This document shows positions 1-11,540 of a DNA stretch of 64,000 nucleotides, piece by piece; position 1 is the stretch's first letter, and every line of letters starts with the position of its first letter. The stretch is taken from positions 124,001-188,000 of the forward strand of contig WBMZ01012212.1 of NCBI GenBank assembly GCA_013400975.1, given 5' to 3'. The DNA comes from Atrichornis clamosus (Eukaryota; Chordata; Aves; Passeriformes; Menuridae). Under the pieces are notes generated by a model that was given only the letters and a program-made list of their open reading frames with translations, was not told the origin of the DNA and did not search any database. Made by a program: the position numbers and the translations under genes.

Positions 1-3000
1 TTGGGAATGAAAAGTAAATCAGCTGTTGTCTACTTTCACATCAATAAAGGAGGGCATGTTTCAAATCACCAGCCTAACTGTTTGTCAGACAAAGTTATTT
101 GTAGGCTAGAAGAGAAATTACAATGGAGATTCGTTTCTGTTTTTTGTCTTGGAGATTTCAGTAATATCGCTTTCTGTAAACTCTGTGGTCTTTGCTCTTT
201 CTGCAGTTCTGATGTGAGAAAGACCTTTCTAGAGCACAGTGATTTTTGAACTGAAGATACAGGTGAATTTGATGTATGATGCGCGTCAGCTCTCTGCTTT
301 TGGACTCAATAACATAACTTTTACCATTCCCACACATTTAGGCTATTGTGTTTAAAATCACTGTCTTCAGTCTTGCACATTTTATTTCCATATTTTATAA
401 CTCCTCAGGGTAACTGCTATACCCATCTATTTTTTGCAAGATACCTAGTCCTGTCAAGAGCCCTAGCACCATTATAGTATGCATAAAGTTAACAGATCTT
501 ACTTCTCCACATTTTCATTTCTCCTTTATATTTTCTCTCCTTCTCCATTTATCCTCACTTCCGTTTTAACTTCAGAGTTTCTCTTCCTAAGTTGACCTGT
601 GCTACAGGAACTTGAGCCCAGTTCTCCTGCCTGCTTAGCTCCATACTCAGCATCCTGTGATAGCTCCCACAGGATTGAGAAGTCTCTTCTCTGACTATGT
701 ATACAATAACTTTCTAGCTCCCTCCAATTCATTGCTTTTAGTAAAAAAAGTGTGGGTTTTTCCTCTATTAACCACAGTTATGGAAATTGTTATTGTAGTG
801 TTAGTTTGATAAAAAGAGTACAGGCCAAAGAATTTTAAAGGACCTGAAGTGAATTCTAGAGTTAGATTTACAAATTCAGACTCACTTTGTGGTTTATTTT
901 TAACACTATTCATAAAGTTTGGCTGTCATAAACTGTACTGATTTACCAGTTATGAATCTCCAGAGGGAGCAAGCATTTTACACTTCAGCTTTTAAGGTAT
1001 AAACTAAAGTATAATATTATAAATTATAATCTCCTTTTAAGCTATATATTTCTTATTTATTCAAATGAATAAATAAAGAGTATGCCAAGTGTCTTTGATG
1101 TAATATTTTCAGAAATGGGTCTTTGATTTTAGGAGTTACACAAAATAGAGAGGAATATCAAAAGTTAAGTTTTATATTATATCTATCATGGGTAACCTGT
1201 GAGATTTTTCTGAACTATACTTTATAAAAAGTAGTGAAGTGTAAAATTTACTTGAGAGAAATTTCACATCAAATATATAAAATGAAAGCCTTATTAAAGT
1301 GTGAGATTTATTTATTATTTGAAAGGTAAGGATTTAGCAGATATTCATAATGCTTTTGTCTGAAATACAGTAATTGAACATTTGTTATTCTCTTTAGTTA
1401 ACCTCACACATTTAATATAGAAGATTTAAGCAAAAGTCTAGGTTTCTAATACAGTTATAGCAGAGAAAGCAAGAGTTTCCCATTGTCCTCTGAAGGAAAC
1501 AAAATCATTAGCTGAGTTAAAGATTTAAATTAAAAAAATATGGATAGTCCCCAAGGATCTATGTCAGCAAAGACCAGTATGAACACACTGAAAGGGAACT
1601 GGAGAATGTTAGTGGGCAGAAGGACCATCATGGGGAGCAGGCGTGTGCTCAGTCTAGGAAAATGAGACAGGGGGATTGGAACACAGGAAGGAGTGAAAGA
1701 CTTGCATAGAGCCAGAGCTGTATTATGAGACCACTCCTCAAACATCATCCCACCCAGATCAAGAGAGAAAGCAGCACCACCAATACTGAGCAAGAGCAAT
1801 TTTTCCATTCCCTGAGAAGAGTCTCTACTTCGTAAGTGTAAAAGCTTCTCCTTATAATGTTCAAAGATTCTTATCTTACACAACAATTATTTTCACAAAA
1901 TGCTTTTGACTGAATTTTTTTTTTCCCCTCTGGGAACATGGTATAGAGTCATATAACTAGATTGGGTAAAGAACTACACTAACAGAACTGATCTGCTTCC
2001 AAAATTGAGCTGGCCCTGGGGAGAGGTTTTCCATGTCTCCTCATTCTGTATTGGAGACAATGAGCCCTCTACCTGGCAGAGGTAGAAGCTGTTCTGGTAA
2101 TTCTGAGCAGCAAGCTTAGTTTAGTTACCAAACAAATAACCTGTCCATGAGTAAATGAGACATATATGGAAGAAGAAAAGCAAAACTAACTCTGATTATT
2201 GCAAATTATACTTTTTTCATTGTGGAGGGAACAACATTTTACCTGTAGTAGATGCAACCTTTAGAAAGGCTATGAAATACATAGGCAATAGAAAGAAAAG
2301 TTATCCAAAAAAAAAGGAAACCATGTATTATTTTAACTTTATGGGGAAAGAATTCATTTGCAAACTAGACAAGGCTAGTCTTATCAAGAGAATGTAAAAT
2401 TATGCAAAAGACATGAAAGCTTCCATTTTATCAGCAGAACTTCCTTGATGGAGATCAGGATCTCTGCACATACGGTAAACAGGTAGGTTCATGGTTTGCT
2501 TTGCCGTTGTCAAACTATATTTCAGACATCTCTGGTAACTGCAGCTGTGTTTAAAAACGCAGATATTTGAATAATCAATTCTATTAGGTAAACGTCTCAT
2601 ATTATTCAGAGTTATTTGTTTGGAAATATAGAAGAATGAAGGTCATGTCCAAAAAAAATCAGATTTGAGAATGGCTAACATAGTAGATTTATTAAACAGA
2701 AATTATGATTAAAAAGATGGTTTAAACAACAGTTCGGAGAAGGGAATCATGGAGCAGTTCTAACATGATAATCTTTTTTTTCTAGATGTGAAAAAAAATC
2801 TGAGAATGCAAGTATACTGGACAGATAAAAATTACAAAACATGCTACAAATCAAGCAAAGATCATGTTTATTTCTAGGAGGATGTTAATGATAACAGAGG
2901 GGTCATCAAGTGCGCTCTGATTAGGGAAAACAGCAACAGGACTTGAAAGTAGGAGTAAAAATAATCCTCATTTATTAAACACTACCTCTAATCAGATTCA

Positions 3001-3942
3001 TGTGTGTGTCAGGATATCTTCAGTCCTAATTTAGAAAAATTTGAATGGGAAATTTCAGACACTGATAAGCTGCAGGTATAAAAACTTGGCATGGTAAGGT
3101 GCTTATGCTTGCTGTGCAGTCCAATCAGATGATCAAGAGCGTTTATTTGTTGTTGATTATAGTGCAAATTATACCTGAATCACTTTGTGCAAAAGAGAAA
3201 ACTAGGCTCAAAAGTTTGCTGCTGAAAATGGCAGTCCTGCACTGTTATTTCAGTGAGCAGGAGACGGGAAATGATTTTCTGTATCATCTGGTACATGGAA
3301 TTAAAATCTGGACAGATAACACATATGAAAGAATTTCTCCATTTGAAGTGTGGGAAGTAAGGAAAACAACAGAATGTAACATCAACATGATTCAGCTGCA
3401 AAATATAGTTTTTCGCAAATATCCATTAATGTAAGATTGATAGCTCAGTTCAGACACTCTGGAAATTTTATAACTGCCTACTTACTTTTAAAATAGAAAG
3501 CAAATAGGTTCAAAGCTTATATGAAACAATTAAACTAACCCCAAACAACCGGGTAACTCGAATACAATCACTTGCAAAATATTGTATATAAATGTTTTAT
3601 CCTTATTTTGGACCCTTGTCTGTAAATCATTTTTTTTTAATGGGACAGAAAATTAGTTTTCTAAACCTCTCCTTTCCTTTTCATCCCTTCAGCTTCAGTA
3701 AAATGAAAAATCTACAGGGACATTTTTCATTGAACTGAATAGCATAACACTTTCTCCCAAGAAGTTGACTGCTCTTTCATGCCACTAGGAGAAGCACTTT
3801 TCTCTGTACCAAAATCAGAGGCTCATAAATCCAGTGTCCTGGCCAATGTAGCACTAAGCTTTCAACTTAGTATAGGAAATTTCTTTCTTTAAAATATGAA
3901 ATTTGCAGGAAGTCTAAATGGGCTGCCCCTCAAATTCTGGAT
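1..3942. other. A+T-rich intergenic or intronic DNA, no gene seen
   Basis: I see no gene, RNA or recognisable repeat family here. Frames are short and occur on both strands. The longest is 118 codons on the minus strand at 1530-1886; its translation has no motif I know, no acceptable neighbouring splice pattern, and no support beyond its length. Short A- and T-runs are scattered throughout. It looks like neutral A+T-rich vertebrate DNA. Confidence 0.7.
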
Positions 3943-4500
3943 TCCTAGAATCATGAAATGGTTTGTGGTGGAAGGGACCAGCTATGGGCAGGGACACCTC
4001 TCATTAGACCAGGTTACTCATAGAACCATTCAACCTGGCTTTGAACACTTACATGGATGGAGTTCCCACAACCTCTGGGCAACCTGTTCCGGTGTCTTAC
4101 CACTCCCATAGTGAATAATTTTTTCTTAATATCTGATCCAAACCTAATCTCTTTCTGTTTAAAGCCATTCCGCCTTGTCCTATCACTACTTGCCCTTGTA
4201 AAAAACTCCTTTCCAGCTCTCTTGCAGGGCACCTTCAGGTACTGGATCCAGGCCTTCTCCAGGCTGAACAACCCCCACAGTCTCAACCTGTTTTCATAGG
4301 ACAGGTACTCCAGCCCTTCTGTGGTCATTTTTGTGGCCTCTTCTGGACTCACTACAGCAGGTTGATGTCCTTGTGTTGGGAAGCACAGAATCAAATGCTG
4401 TACTCCCGGTGGAGTCTCACAAGAGCAGAGTAGAGGAGAACAACCTCCCTCAACCTCCTGGTCTCCCTTCTTGTAATGCCTCCCAGCATGTGGTTGACCA
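3943..4500 (-). mobile_element. CR1 LINE fragment, 5'-truncated, 3' end of ORF2 and tail
   Basis: This is the 3' end of a chicken-repeat-1 (CR1) non-LTR retrotransposon lying on the minus strand. The plus strand opens with the reverse complement of the CR1 3' tail (CTAGAATCATGAAATGG) at about 3943. The minus-strand translation gives the typical C-terminal ORF2 blocks in order: GLEYLSYENRLRLWGLFSLE, then SDRTRRNGFK, then a degraded NRLPR block. The frame is still open across most of this part, inside a 231-codon frame at 4014-4709, but the element lacks the endonuclease and nearly all of the reverse transcriptase. CR1 copies are usually 5'-truncated and lack target-site duplications, and I saw none. 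The upstream edge near 4500 is where similarity fades. It is a dead copy, not a gene. Confidence 0.92.
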
Positions 4501-7059
4501 AGGAGAAAGAAGAATGATGATTCAGCAGCTGAGTACACAGAAGCAAGGACCCTGGTAAAATTTAAGTGTACAATGTCAACACTAACAGATTTTTGGAGAC
4601 ACTTTTTTTTCTTCACTGTTCCCTTCCCATGGTTCAGACAAATGTCTGATACACAACAAAAAAATTCATTATGCAAAAGCAAGTAAAGATAAAAATTCTC
4701 TTGGTCCAAGTAACATTTCCAAGAAATTTGTTCCTGATGCCCAAAAGGAGAGAGAAATGAGAATTAATTTGTTATAAGTTTAAAAAGACTGAATGCTGCA
4801 GTACTATACCAACACATGCATTGCAAGATGAGAGGCTCCATCTCCTAAGAGATGTAGGACAACTGTATGGTGAGATTAGACCTGAAGGATGTCTGACTAC
4901 CTGAAGGATGTCTTTTCTAGTGAAAAAATGTCAAAGGCTCCTCCAGGCTTTGCTGGGAAGGAGAACTTTGGCAGATCTCCAGCCTACTATTTGGCCTCTT
5001 GTCAGCTCCATGGTAGCAGCCTCCTGTGTGCAAGGGCTCAGGATAATGGTCTGTTTAGACAACACGCTGACTATGGTACAGAACAGAGAGCCGTTAGCAG
5101 CACAAGTTGATTTGGTGAAAACAAGTCTCAGGAGCCAGAGTGGCTGAAAAATTACCACAAATCAAATCTGGATGATGCCTAGAAAACAAAAGTTTGTAGG
5201 ATTTGCAGTCCTGATATCTCTGCATTAGAGGCTCTTAGACCTTTCTAGGGTGTATCACAAAATGTATTTGAAAAGTAAAATGGCTAAGGGGAGACAGCCA
5301 TCTACTCTAAGGGGACAGTTTATGTCAGTGTAAGTAAATTTTGAGACAGAAAATGCATGTGAGATCATCCTATCCATATTGTCACAGAGGGAAGGAAGGC
5401 ACTATGATCTGAACATCATTTGTTTACTTTCTTCTCTTCTTTCAATATTTCAGATAAATGGATCCACTCCTTTGGAAAGCAATTCTGTAGCTTTGCTACA
5501 AGGTTTTTGCATATGAAAATTATTTTTCAATCTCTTGTACTGCTGGCTATGTACAAATACAGAATTTTCTGTGCCCCATATTGGTTACTCCCAAATTTAT
5601 GAGAGTACAGAAAACCTCTCTTCCCACATCCCTATTTTCTTTTTCTCCAATTAAAAAAAAGTTTTAAATGAAGTAAAAAATTGAATTCCTACTTCATAAA
5701 ATATTTTCTCCATCTTGTCACCAAAAGGAGAAGTAAAACTCTTAAAGGAAAACAGAAAAGCTTTTCCCCTTTTAATTTTTATTTTAATTTTTAGAACAAA
5801 ATTAATTTCTTTATGAAAATATTTCTCTTTAAGAATTTATCTTCTCAATAAAAACTTTTGTTCAGAAAATCAACAGATGCCCTTAAGAATTAAAAGATAT
5901 TTACTTGCCATATAACTTGCATTAGAATATGTCAATATCCTGTGTTTCCTCATTGTCTCTCTTCATTGCAGTTTTGGTGCCTTCCATAACTAAAGAAGTA
6001 GTGAAAAGAAAACATTTTTCACTTTCTATGTAATAGCTGCATTACATCACACCTTAAGAAAAAAGTTCTGGAGGAACATTTTCTGTTAACACATTGCTCT
6101 CTGGATATACATTATTAGACCATTCAAGCTCTGCAGTGTTTTATGTCCACAAAACTTACATTCCCACAAATACTCCCATTGTACCAGATTAAAATGATTT
6201 TCAAATCCAGCTTTCATAGCTATTAAAAAGTAACAGAGAAAAACGTGGCTTGTTTTGTCCATAAAGAAAGTCTGTGAATACACATGACATTGTGTTGTTC
6301 ATTTAGATTCATGGAGTATTTTTAGTGTCCTATCTGATGGTTTCTTTTAAATTACTTAGCCTTACTGAAGAGCTTTGTGAAACAGGAACCAGAATAAGAC
6401 ATACCTCTGGACTCAGGATGCTGACATAACAGAGGACCTGAAAAGATTTAGAAAGATTTAGAGAGCTGAGGCAATGAGAAAATGGTTAGATTCTCACATG
6501 ATGAAACTTGGCAAAGTTGGTTCTTCAGCAAAATATTTAAAATTTTAAAAGTTGAATAGAGGTGGAAAAAAGGTGAAGCAAATAGCAAAGCGCAGAAACA
6601 CAAGTTGAAACTAACATACAAACATTTAAGCATTTTTCAGTCCTATCCAATCTAGTCTAAATAAACCAAAAGAGCAGATGAATGCTTGTGGAATGAAAAT
6701 TAGGTATTAAAAATTAGACATAAATGGCATTGCGTAAATCCTTTTACATCCATGCAAATTCTTAAAACATTCTATTAGAACAGCAGATATTCAGTGACTT
6801 TTTAAGATCAAATGCACTACAGATGTGACTACAGGAATTTCACAGTTTAAACCTTGGGCACATGGAATTTAAAACAGAGCTTCATCACTATAACATTACA
6901 CATTCAGTTCTTTCTTCAGTGAAAAAGCCATGATGTAGGTACATTAACTCCAAACAATCATTACTGTAGCAAAGTACTTCCTAGTGCTAGCATTTCTATT
7001 TCCTTACTGAAACATTATGGACTTACGTGGCCCCTATTATTATAGCTCTCTCAACCATT
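4501..7059. other. Unassigned A+T-rich DNA
   Basis: No gene is recognised. A moderately G+C-richer part at 4880-5160 has overlapping frames of about 75 codons on both strands, none of them recognisable. It starts with a 14-bp direct repeat (4881-4894 and 4900-4913). The rest, especially 5640-5900, is very A+T-rich and holds no feature I can name. Confidence 0.65.
4881..4913. repeat. 14-bp direct repeat, 19-bp period
   Basis: CCTGAAGGATGTCT occurs at 4881-4894 and again, identically, at 4900-4913. This is a small local duplication of no evident function. Confidence 0.8.
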
Positions 7060-7225
7060 TCCTATGTGTTTAGCTGCCCAATTACCCCGTAAGACAGAAT
7101 AAACCCACTTATTCCTATTTTATGAGATGAGGAAACAGGACCCGGAGGACTGGTGACTTATCTAAGGTCACACAGCAGCAACTTAAACTCAGACTTCTCG
7201 AGCAACAGGTGTAGTGCCTTCATTT
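7060..7225 (+). mobile_element. MIR-like ancient SINE relic
   Basis: The plus strand contains GATGAGGAAAC at 7126-7136 and AAGGTCACACAGC at 7164-7176. Between them lies a degraded match to the MIR core, which in the consensus continues through an A/G-rich stretch and a TAACTTGCCC-type block; here the block reads GTGACTTATCT. Order, spacing and orientation match the core of MIR, a tRNA-derived SINE amplified before the split of mammals and sauropsids. Both ends are vague because similarity fades. There is no coding capacity. The call rests on pattern recall, not an alignment. Confidence 0.72.
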
Positions 7226-8781
7226 CTGAATAGACCTGATATGCTGCTTGAAACAGTCTGTGCGTGGTATCTCACTAAATACATTATGAGATCAAAGAGC
7301 TTATAGATAAGACTAGAGCCTTTTCTCACAAAATATTGATTTCAGAATCCCAGCTCTTTCAGAAAAGCAAAACCCCCCTCCCCCAAAACTCATTGTCCAA
7401 CCAGATATATCCAGTTTACTTGAAGTACAGTTTTTATATAATTACAAGTCTGTCATGCCACATAACACAATAATTATTTTTTACAATATTAATCCATACT
7501 TTTCAATTTTAGTGTTGTTCATATCAATACTAGCAATGGGTGTTCCTACAATACCTTCACCCACAGTTCAGCCCTGAATGGACAGTACCTTGTGCCTGCA
7601 CAGTAGCACACAAGGGATTTTCCTGGATGTGCCTAAAGCTGCGCTGTTCTGTGGCACTGCAAAAAGCAGTCCTCTATTATTGGCCACTTTCTCTTCTTTT
7701 CCAGAGTACAACAAAATACTTTATGTGGTCAGTATTTTTTTGTATTTTTCTTGCTAATTAATAGCAAGAAATTGCTCTTAATTTTATGTACACTATACTT
7801 GATTTTTACAGAACTGTCTTCTTAAACCTCTATTATGTCATAGCACACACGTAGACACAGAGACAAGTACACATATAGAGACACACACACCCTTCTGCTG
7901 CAAAACTTTTCTCTTGAGCTCCTCAGCAGCTAAAAAACATTAGAGCTGCCACTGTGTATGGGAAAAGCATGGTATCACATGAATTAGTAAAGCTACACCT
8001 GCTTTATCTCTGCGAACAATTAGATACACCCAGAGTGCGTTGTGTACTCACATGGATGCTCATACAACACACATACTCACTGGTATTTGGAAAGGCACCA
8101 TAACTATTTTTTTTTCATAGTCATTACAGATAATTATATGATTTTTGATAGTTTAGGAAGTGTCCTGCATGGCATACCTTCCTAAGGCTTCTCCAGTTTC
8201 CATACATCAATTATTTTCAGTAAAGAAAGCTTTATGCTGGAAACCTTAATGTGACCAGACTAGGTAGGCAACTACAGATTCTCTGTATACTGGGTAAGAT
8301 TTGCAGTCCCAAATCTTGCCCAAGAGGGTAGAAGTTGGAAACAAATATTTGTTAAAAATCTCCAGAAATTTTCAAGGAAGTCTGGAAAGTTCACTCCAAG
8401 ATCAAGACTAAACTTCCAGTTTGCCTATCTCAAAAACAGGGAAATTACTTTCAATGATTAAACAGAATTGAAATGTAAATCTACACATATAAAAAAATAC
8501 GCCAACATTTTATGAAACTAATTCACATTGTCCTTTTAGTGACTCCAGGACTGAACCAAATGCAGTTTTTCTAATAAACAGATGTACAAATTGCCCAAAC
8601 ATATTACCAAAACTTTCTAATTATACTACTATATTTTCTCTGTTATGCTTCAGAGGTTCCAGAAGTTCTCATCCTGGCAGAAGAGAGGTAATAGAATTAA
8701 ATTGACTTACAGTAGAACTTGGCTTCCCTGAGATGCAAAGAAGGTGAGAGACTTTCTGTGTGAATGTTGCCACTGTCCAAA
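7226..8781. other. Unassigned A+T-rich DNA
   Basis: No gene or repeat family is seen apart from an impure CA-rich tract at 7843-7892. The 73-codon plus-strand frame at 7540-7761 has no recognisable content. Confidence 0.65.
7843..7892. repeat. Impure CA/GA-rich simple repeat
   Basis: Interrupted (CA)n and (GA)n units, ending in a short pure run ACACACACAC. It is a decayed microsatellite. Confidence 0.75.
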
Positions 8782-9145
8782 GTTGTTGCCTTTTTCCACC
8801 TCCCCTTTTGAGCGACAAAATAGAAGCTGGAGGCACATTTTATATAGGTAGGGAAAAAGCAAAAACTTTATTTTAGAAGCTTTTCCAAAATACAAACAGG
8901 GCAAGGGCAGTCCCTCCCCCAGCCTGGAACAAAGGCCCAGTATACAAGAGGTTTGGGTAAGGGTGGAGTGTGGATAAGGAAAAGATGGCAAAAGAAAAAG
9001 ATCCAAAGATGAAGAGAATAATGGCCTCTCTCTATCCCATAACTCTCTATATATGTTGTTCTAACAAAAAACATAGTTTACAAAGATTCTCCAGTTAAGG
9101 CACAGAACTAAACGTTCGTCTTTCGCTCGTCACTCTGCAATAGCA
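8782..9145 (-). mobile_element. Possible solo LTR relic (uncertain)
   Basis: Read on the minus strand, this block has the layout of a retroviral long terminal repeat. A TATA-like ATATATAGAG lies in the upstream part, followed by a C/T-rich stretch. An AATAAA polyadenylation signal follows at 8872-8867, with a run of T and G just after it, and the block ends in CAACA near 8782. A CpG-containing stretch near 9110-9130 marks the other side. I could not find matching target-site duplications and do not recognise the family, so the boundaries are guesses. Alternatives are a fragment of an untranslated region with a polyadenylation signal, or chance. No retroviral gene lies beside it. Confidence 0.33.
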
Positions 9146-9246
9146 TGTTCTCAACCCTGGAAAGCTGTAGAGATAGGTGGCTCTATTTTGTCTGGAATAT
9201 AGGGTATTATTAATCTGAAACTGCTCAGGAATGCTAGCATGGACTA

Positions 9247-9276
9247 GGCAAAAAGGCAAAAGCAAAAAGCAAAAAG
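9247..9276. repeat. Short GCAAAAA-type tandem repeat
   Basis: Four to five imperfect copies of a six- to seven-base unit, GCAAAAA or GCAAAA, in tandem. Confidence 0.75.
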
Positions 9277-10739
9277 CCCCTCGGCATCACAAATAGAGGT
9301 GGTGTAATTCTCCCTGAACACAACAGGGCTCAGGAGGTGTGATTATGGATTAAATTCTCATTCTGGATTACCCTCTATAATCTACCCTCCAAAAGCTGGC
9401 ACTCAAAGGCAGATATTTTAGATTTTCTGACTATCTCTTGCTGAAGACTATCAGGCGATTAGGACAGCTAAATCTAACTTAAATTTTATATTGCTAAAAT
9501 GAAATTCCTGAAAATAAAAGGCAACTGTGAAATTACCAGGCAGTTCATTTTGTATTAGGTCCTCTTTTCACATCTACAGTTGACCTACTATGCATCCTCA
9601 GTCCAGCTGCTTCACTTCACCATGCCACTTTTACGCCACATATCTCAGTTGTCTATTAGTGTTTGATCAGCTTCATAGTGGAAATAGGTGGATAAAAGTG
9701 GCTTTCTAACATTTTTTTTTTTTTCCTACCTTTGAAATATGATGTTTGGTAAAAGACTACATACAAGCATGAAAAGCAAGATTCCACATAGCATATCTGT
9801 TCTGTTGTTTCCTTTCCTAACAAGTTTTTTCTGAATGTGCATCATGTGATATGATTCCACTTCAGCAAGAGTTTTCAATTTTTTCTGTTGTAAATGCAGT
9901 ACCCTCAAAAGATATTGTGAATGAATACCAATTTTTGGAGAGATCTATTAAATTTGTAAAGTGTTCAGAATGTTAACAATTTCCATAAAATAATAGGCAT
10001 ATAATGTTTTCTGCACAGTTTCTTACACCTGACAAAACAAATTAGAAAAAAAAGTGAAAAGAAATGATCCTATCTAAATCAGCTCAAGCAGCTCTGATGT
10101 GAAAATCTTAGGGGGTTAGTACAATTCATTAATAGAAGAATTACCATGAGAGCATATTCATCCCGAACAAAGACATTTAATTGTACCCTGATGTTTTGAA
10201 CTATATTTGCTTCAAGAAATTTAAAATCCTCTTGAGGTTTGGGTATGAAGTTAATCCTGTAAAATAGAGTAATTTGCTTAAGTGTTTATTTTCCTGGGAA
10301 AGGTGCATTGCAGAGAGCCTTTCTCCAAAACAAGATTCCTGCAGGGCCAACCCCTCTCCCTGAGCCTAGGAAAGCCACCAGTAGCCTTTTGCAAAGTGAT
10401 ATGCAAAAGGCCACACATTGAGTTGGTGACAGAGCCAAGATCGCAAACATGGGATATCTTTGTGTGTTTGTTTTCATTCTCCCAGAATAAAACTTAAAAG
10501 AAAGGCTTAAAACTGAAAACTCTGCTTTGGAAGGGGTTAGTAACCATGAGCCAGAACTTTCTCTTCCACAAAACACTGGATACAATTCAACAAATGTTTT
10601 AGCTTATGTCTTTTATGAAGCAGAGGAGGATGTTAAGAATATACAGAAGGCCTTTTTGAAGGGAATCTAAAGTGAGAGAGTACAGGTAACATGGGAAAGA
10701 ATTTGACAAAGAGTCTCAGATTTCAATTGTTTGAAACCT
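9277..10739. other. Unassigned A+T-rich DNA
   Basis: Nothing identifiable. The 99-codon minus-strand frame at 10286-10585 and its 71-codon plus-strand counterpart overlap each other and neither is recognisable. Confidence 0.65.
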
Positions 10740-11110
10740 ATCTGCATGCTCTAAGTGTTTGTCCTGGTATTTCACATTCCAGTACATTATAAATCTATTG
10801 AGCTGGCACCATTGTAATGCTAGGAGAGTGTTTACAAATCCATTGCAATGACATTATGTTATGAATGCTTTGTATTAGTTTCATTCTGATCTCAAAATGT
10901 GCATCTAATTGGAAAGGTGCTGTTGCTTGCAATACAATCTTTGTTGCAAATACACTTTTGTAAATGTCAAAGCTATAAGGAGATGATGTGCCTACAAAAT
11001 GAATTGAACACATTGAGTACTGTGACAGAGCCTTTCATTAATCACTACTGAGAGATAGTTAATTAATGTTTTAGTGCCAGATCTGCATTTGTAAGAAGGT
11101 ACAACATATG
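10740..11110. promoter_or_regulatory. Candidate conserved non-coding element
   Basis: The texture differs from its surroundings. Balanced, non-repetitive sequence carries closely spaced transcription-factor-like words: CATTCCAG (TEAD type) near 10778, TCTAATTGG near 10903, CATTAATCAC near 11036, and TTAATTAATG near 11059. Dense TAAT/ATTA cores without simple-repeat structure are typical of amniote developmental enhancers in gene deserts. I cannot see conservation from one sequence, so this is a pattern-based inference. The frames here are short and not recognisable. Confidence 0.35.
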
Positions 11111-11139
11111 CAAGGCAACGTCTTGAGACCTCACACCCA

Positions 11140-11540
11140 CGATGTTCCAAGACAGGAACAAGAAGAACAGCTCTAGAGAATCTGAAGTCAGAGGTTGCCC
11201 CTACCACGCTCATTGGAACACCCAGTGGTTGCAAATGGTTTGTTCGGGAAGGGCACCTTGTCAATGGCACGTGTCCCCCGGGCAGTCCCCTGTCATGTTC
11301 ATTACTGTTGACAGCACGAGCGAGCGCCCTTGTGCTAACGAGAGGGCAGGTAGCTGGCTCCCAGGCACCAGCACACTGCTGCAGGAGGAGTCCCTGCTGC
11401 CCAGTGCTGACAACTTCTGTGCAGGGCGTTTTGTCAATGTTACTGACATCTTGCCTTTTAGGAGTACATCTGGTGTTTGGGAGAACGCTGAAGAGCCATC
11501 ATAACCTGGGAAGCTGCCTGATGTGTCATGAATAATCACA
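11140..11540. other. G+C- and CpG-rich patch with overlapping open frames
   Basis: This is the most CpG-dense stretch I noticed in the window. Between 11200 and 11350 there are about ten CpG sites, including a CACGTG E-box at 11268-11273, a CCCGGG at 11277-11282, and the run CACGAGCGAGCGCCC. Open frames overlap on both strands: 120 codons plus at 11142-11504, 75 codons plus at 11308-11535, and 92 codons minus at 11261-11539. High G+C alone lengthens frames, and none of the translations is recognisable. A branch-point-like TACTGAC and a pyrimidine tract precede an AG at 11460-11461, so a plus-strand exon is possible. Other readings are a small CpG island, a lncRNA promoter or exon, or an old repeat. 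Confidence 0.4.

Noticed and set aside
1530..1886. 118-codon minus-strand frame
   Set aside because: No known motif, no supporting splice or start context, and ordinary composition. Length alone is not enough.
4014..4709. 231-codon minus-strand open frame
   Set aside because: Its central and C-terminal part is the ORF2 end of a CR1 LINE, and the remainder is A+T-rich flank read through by chance. It is not a host gene.
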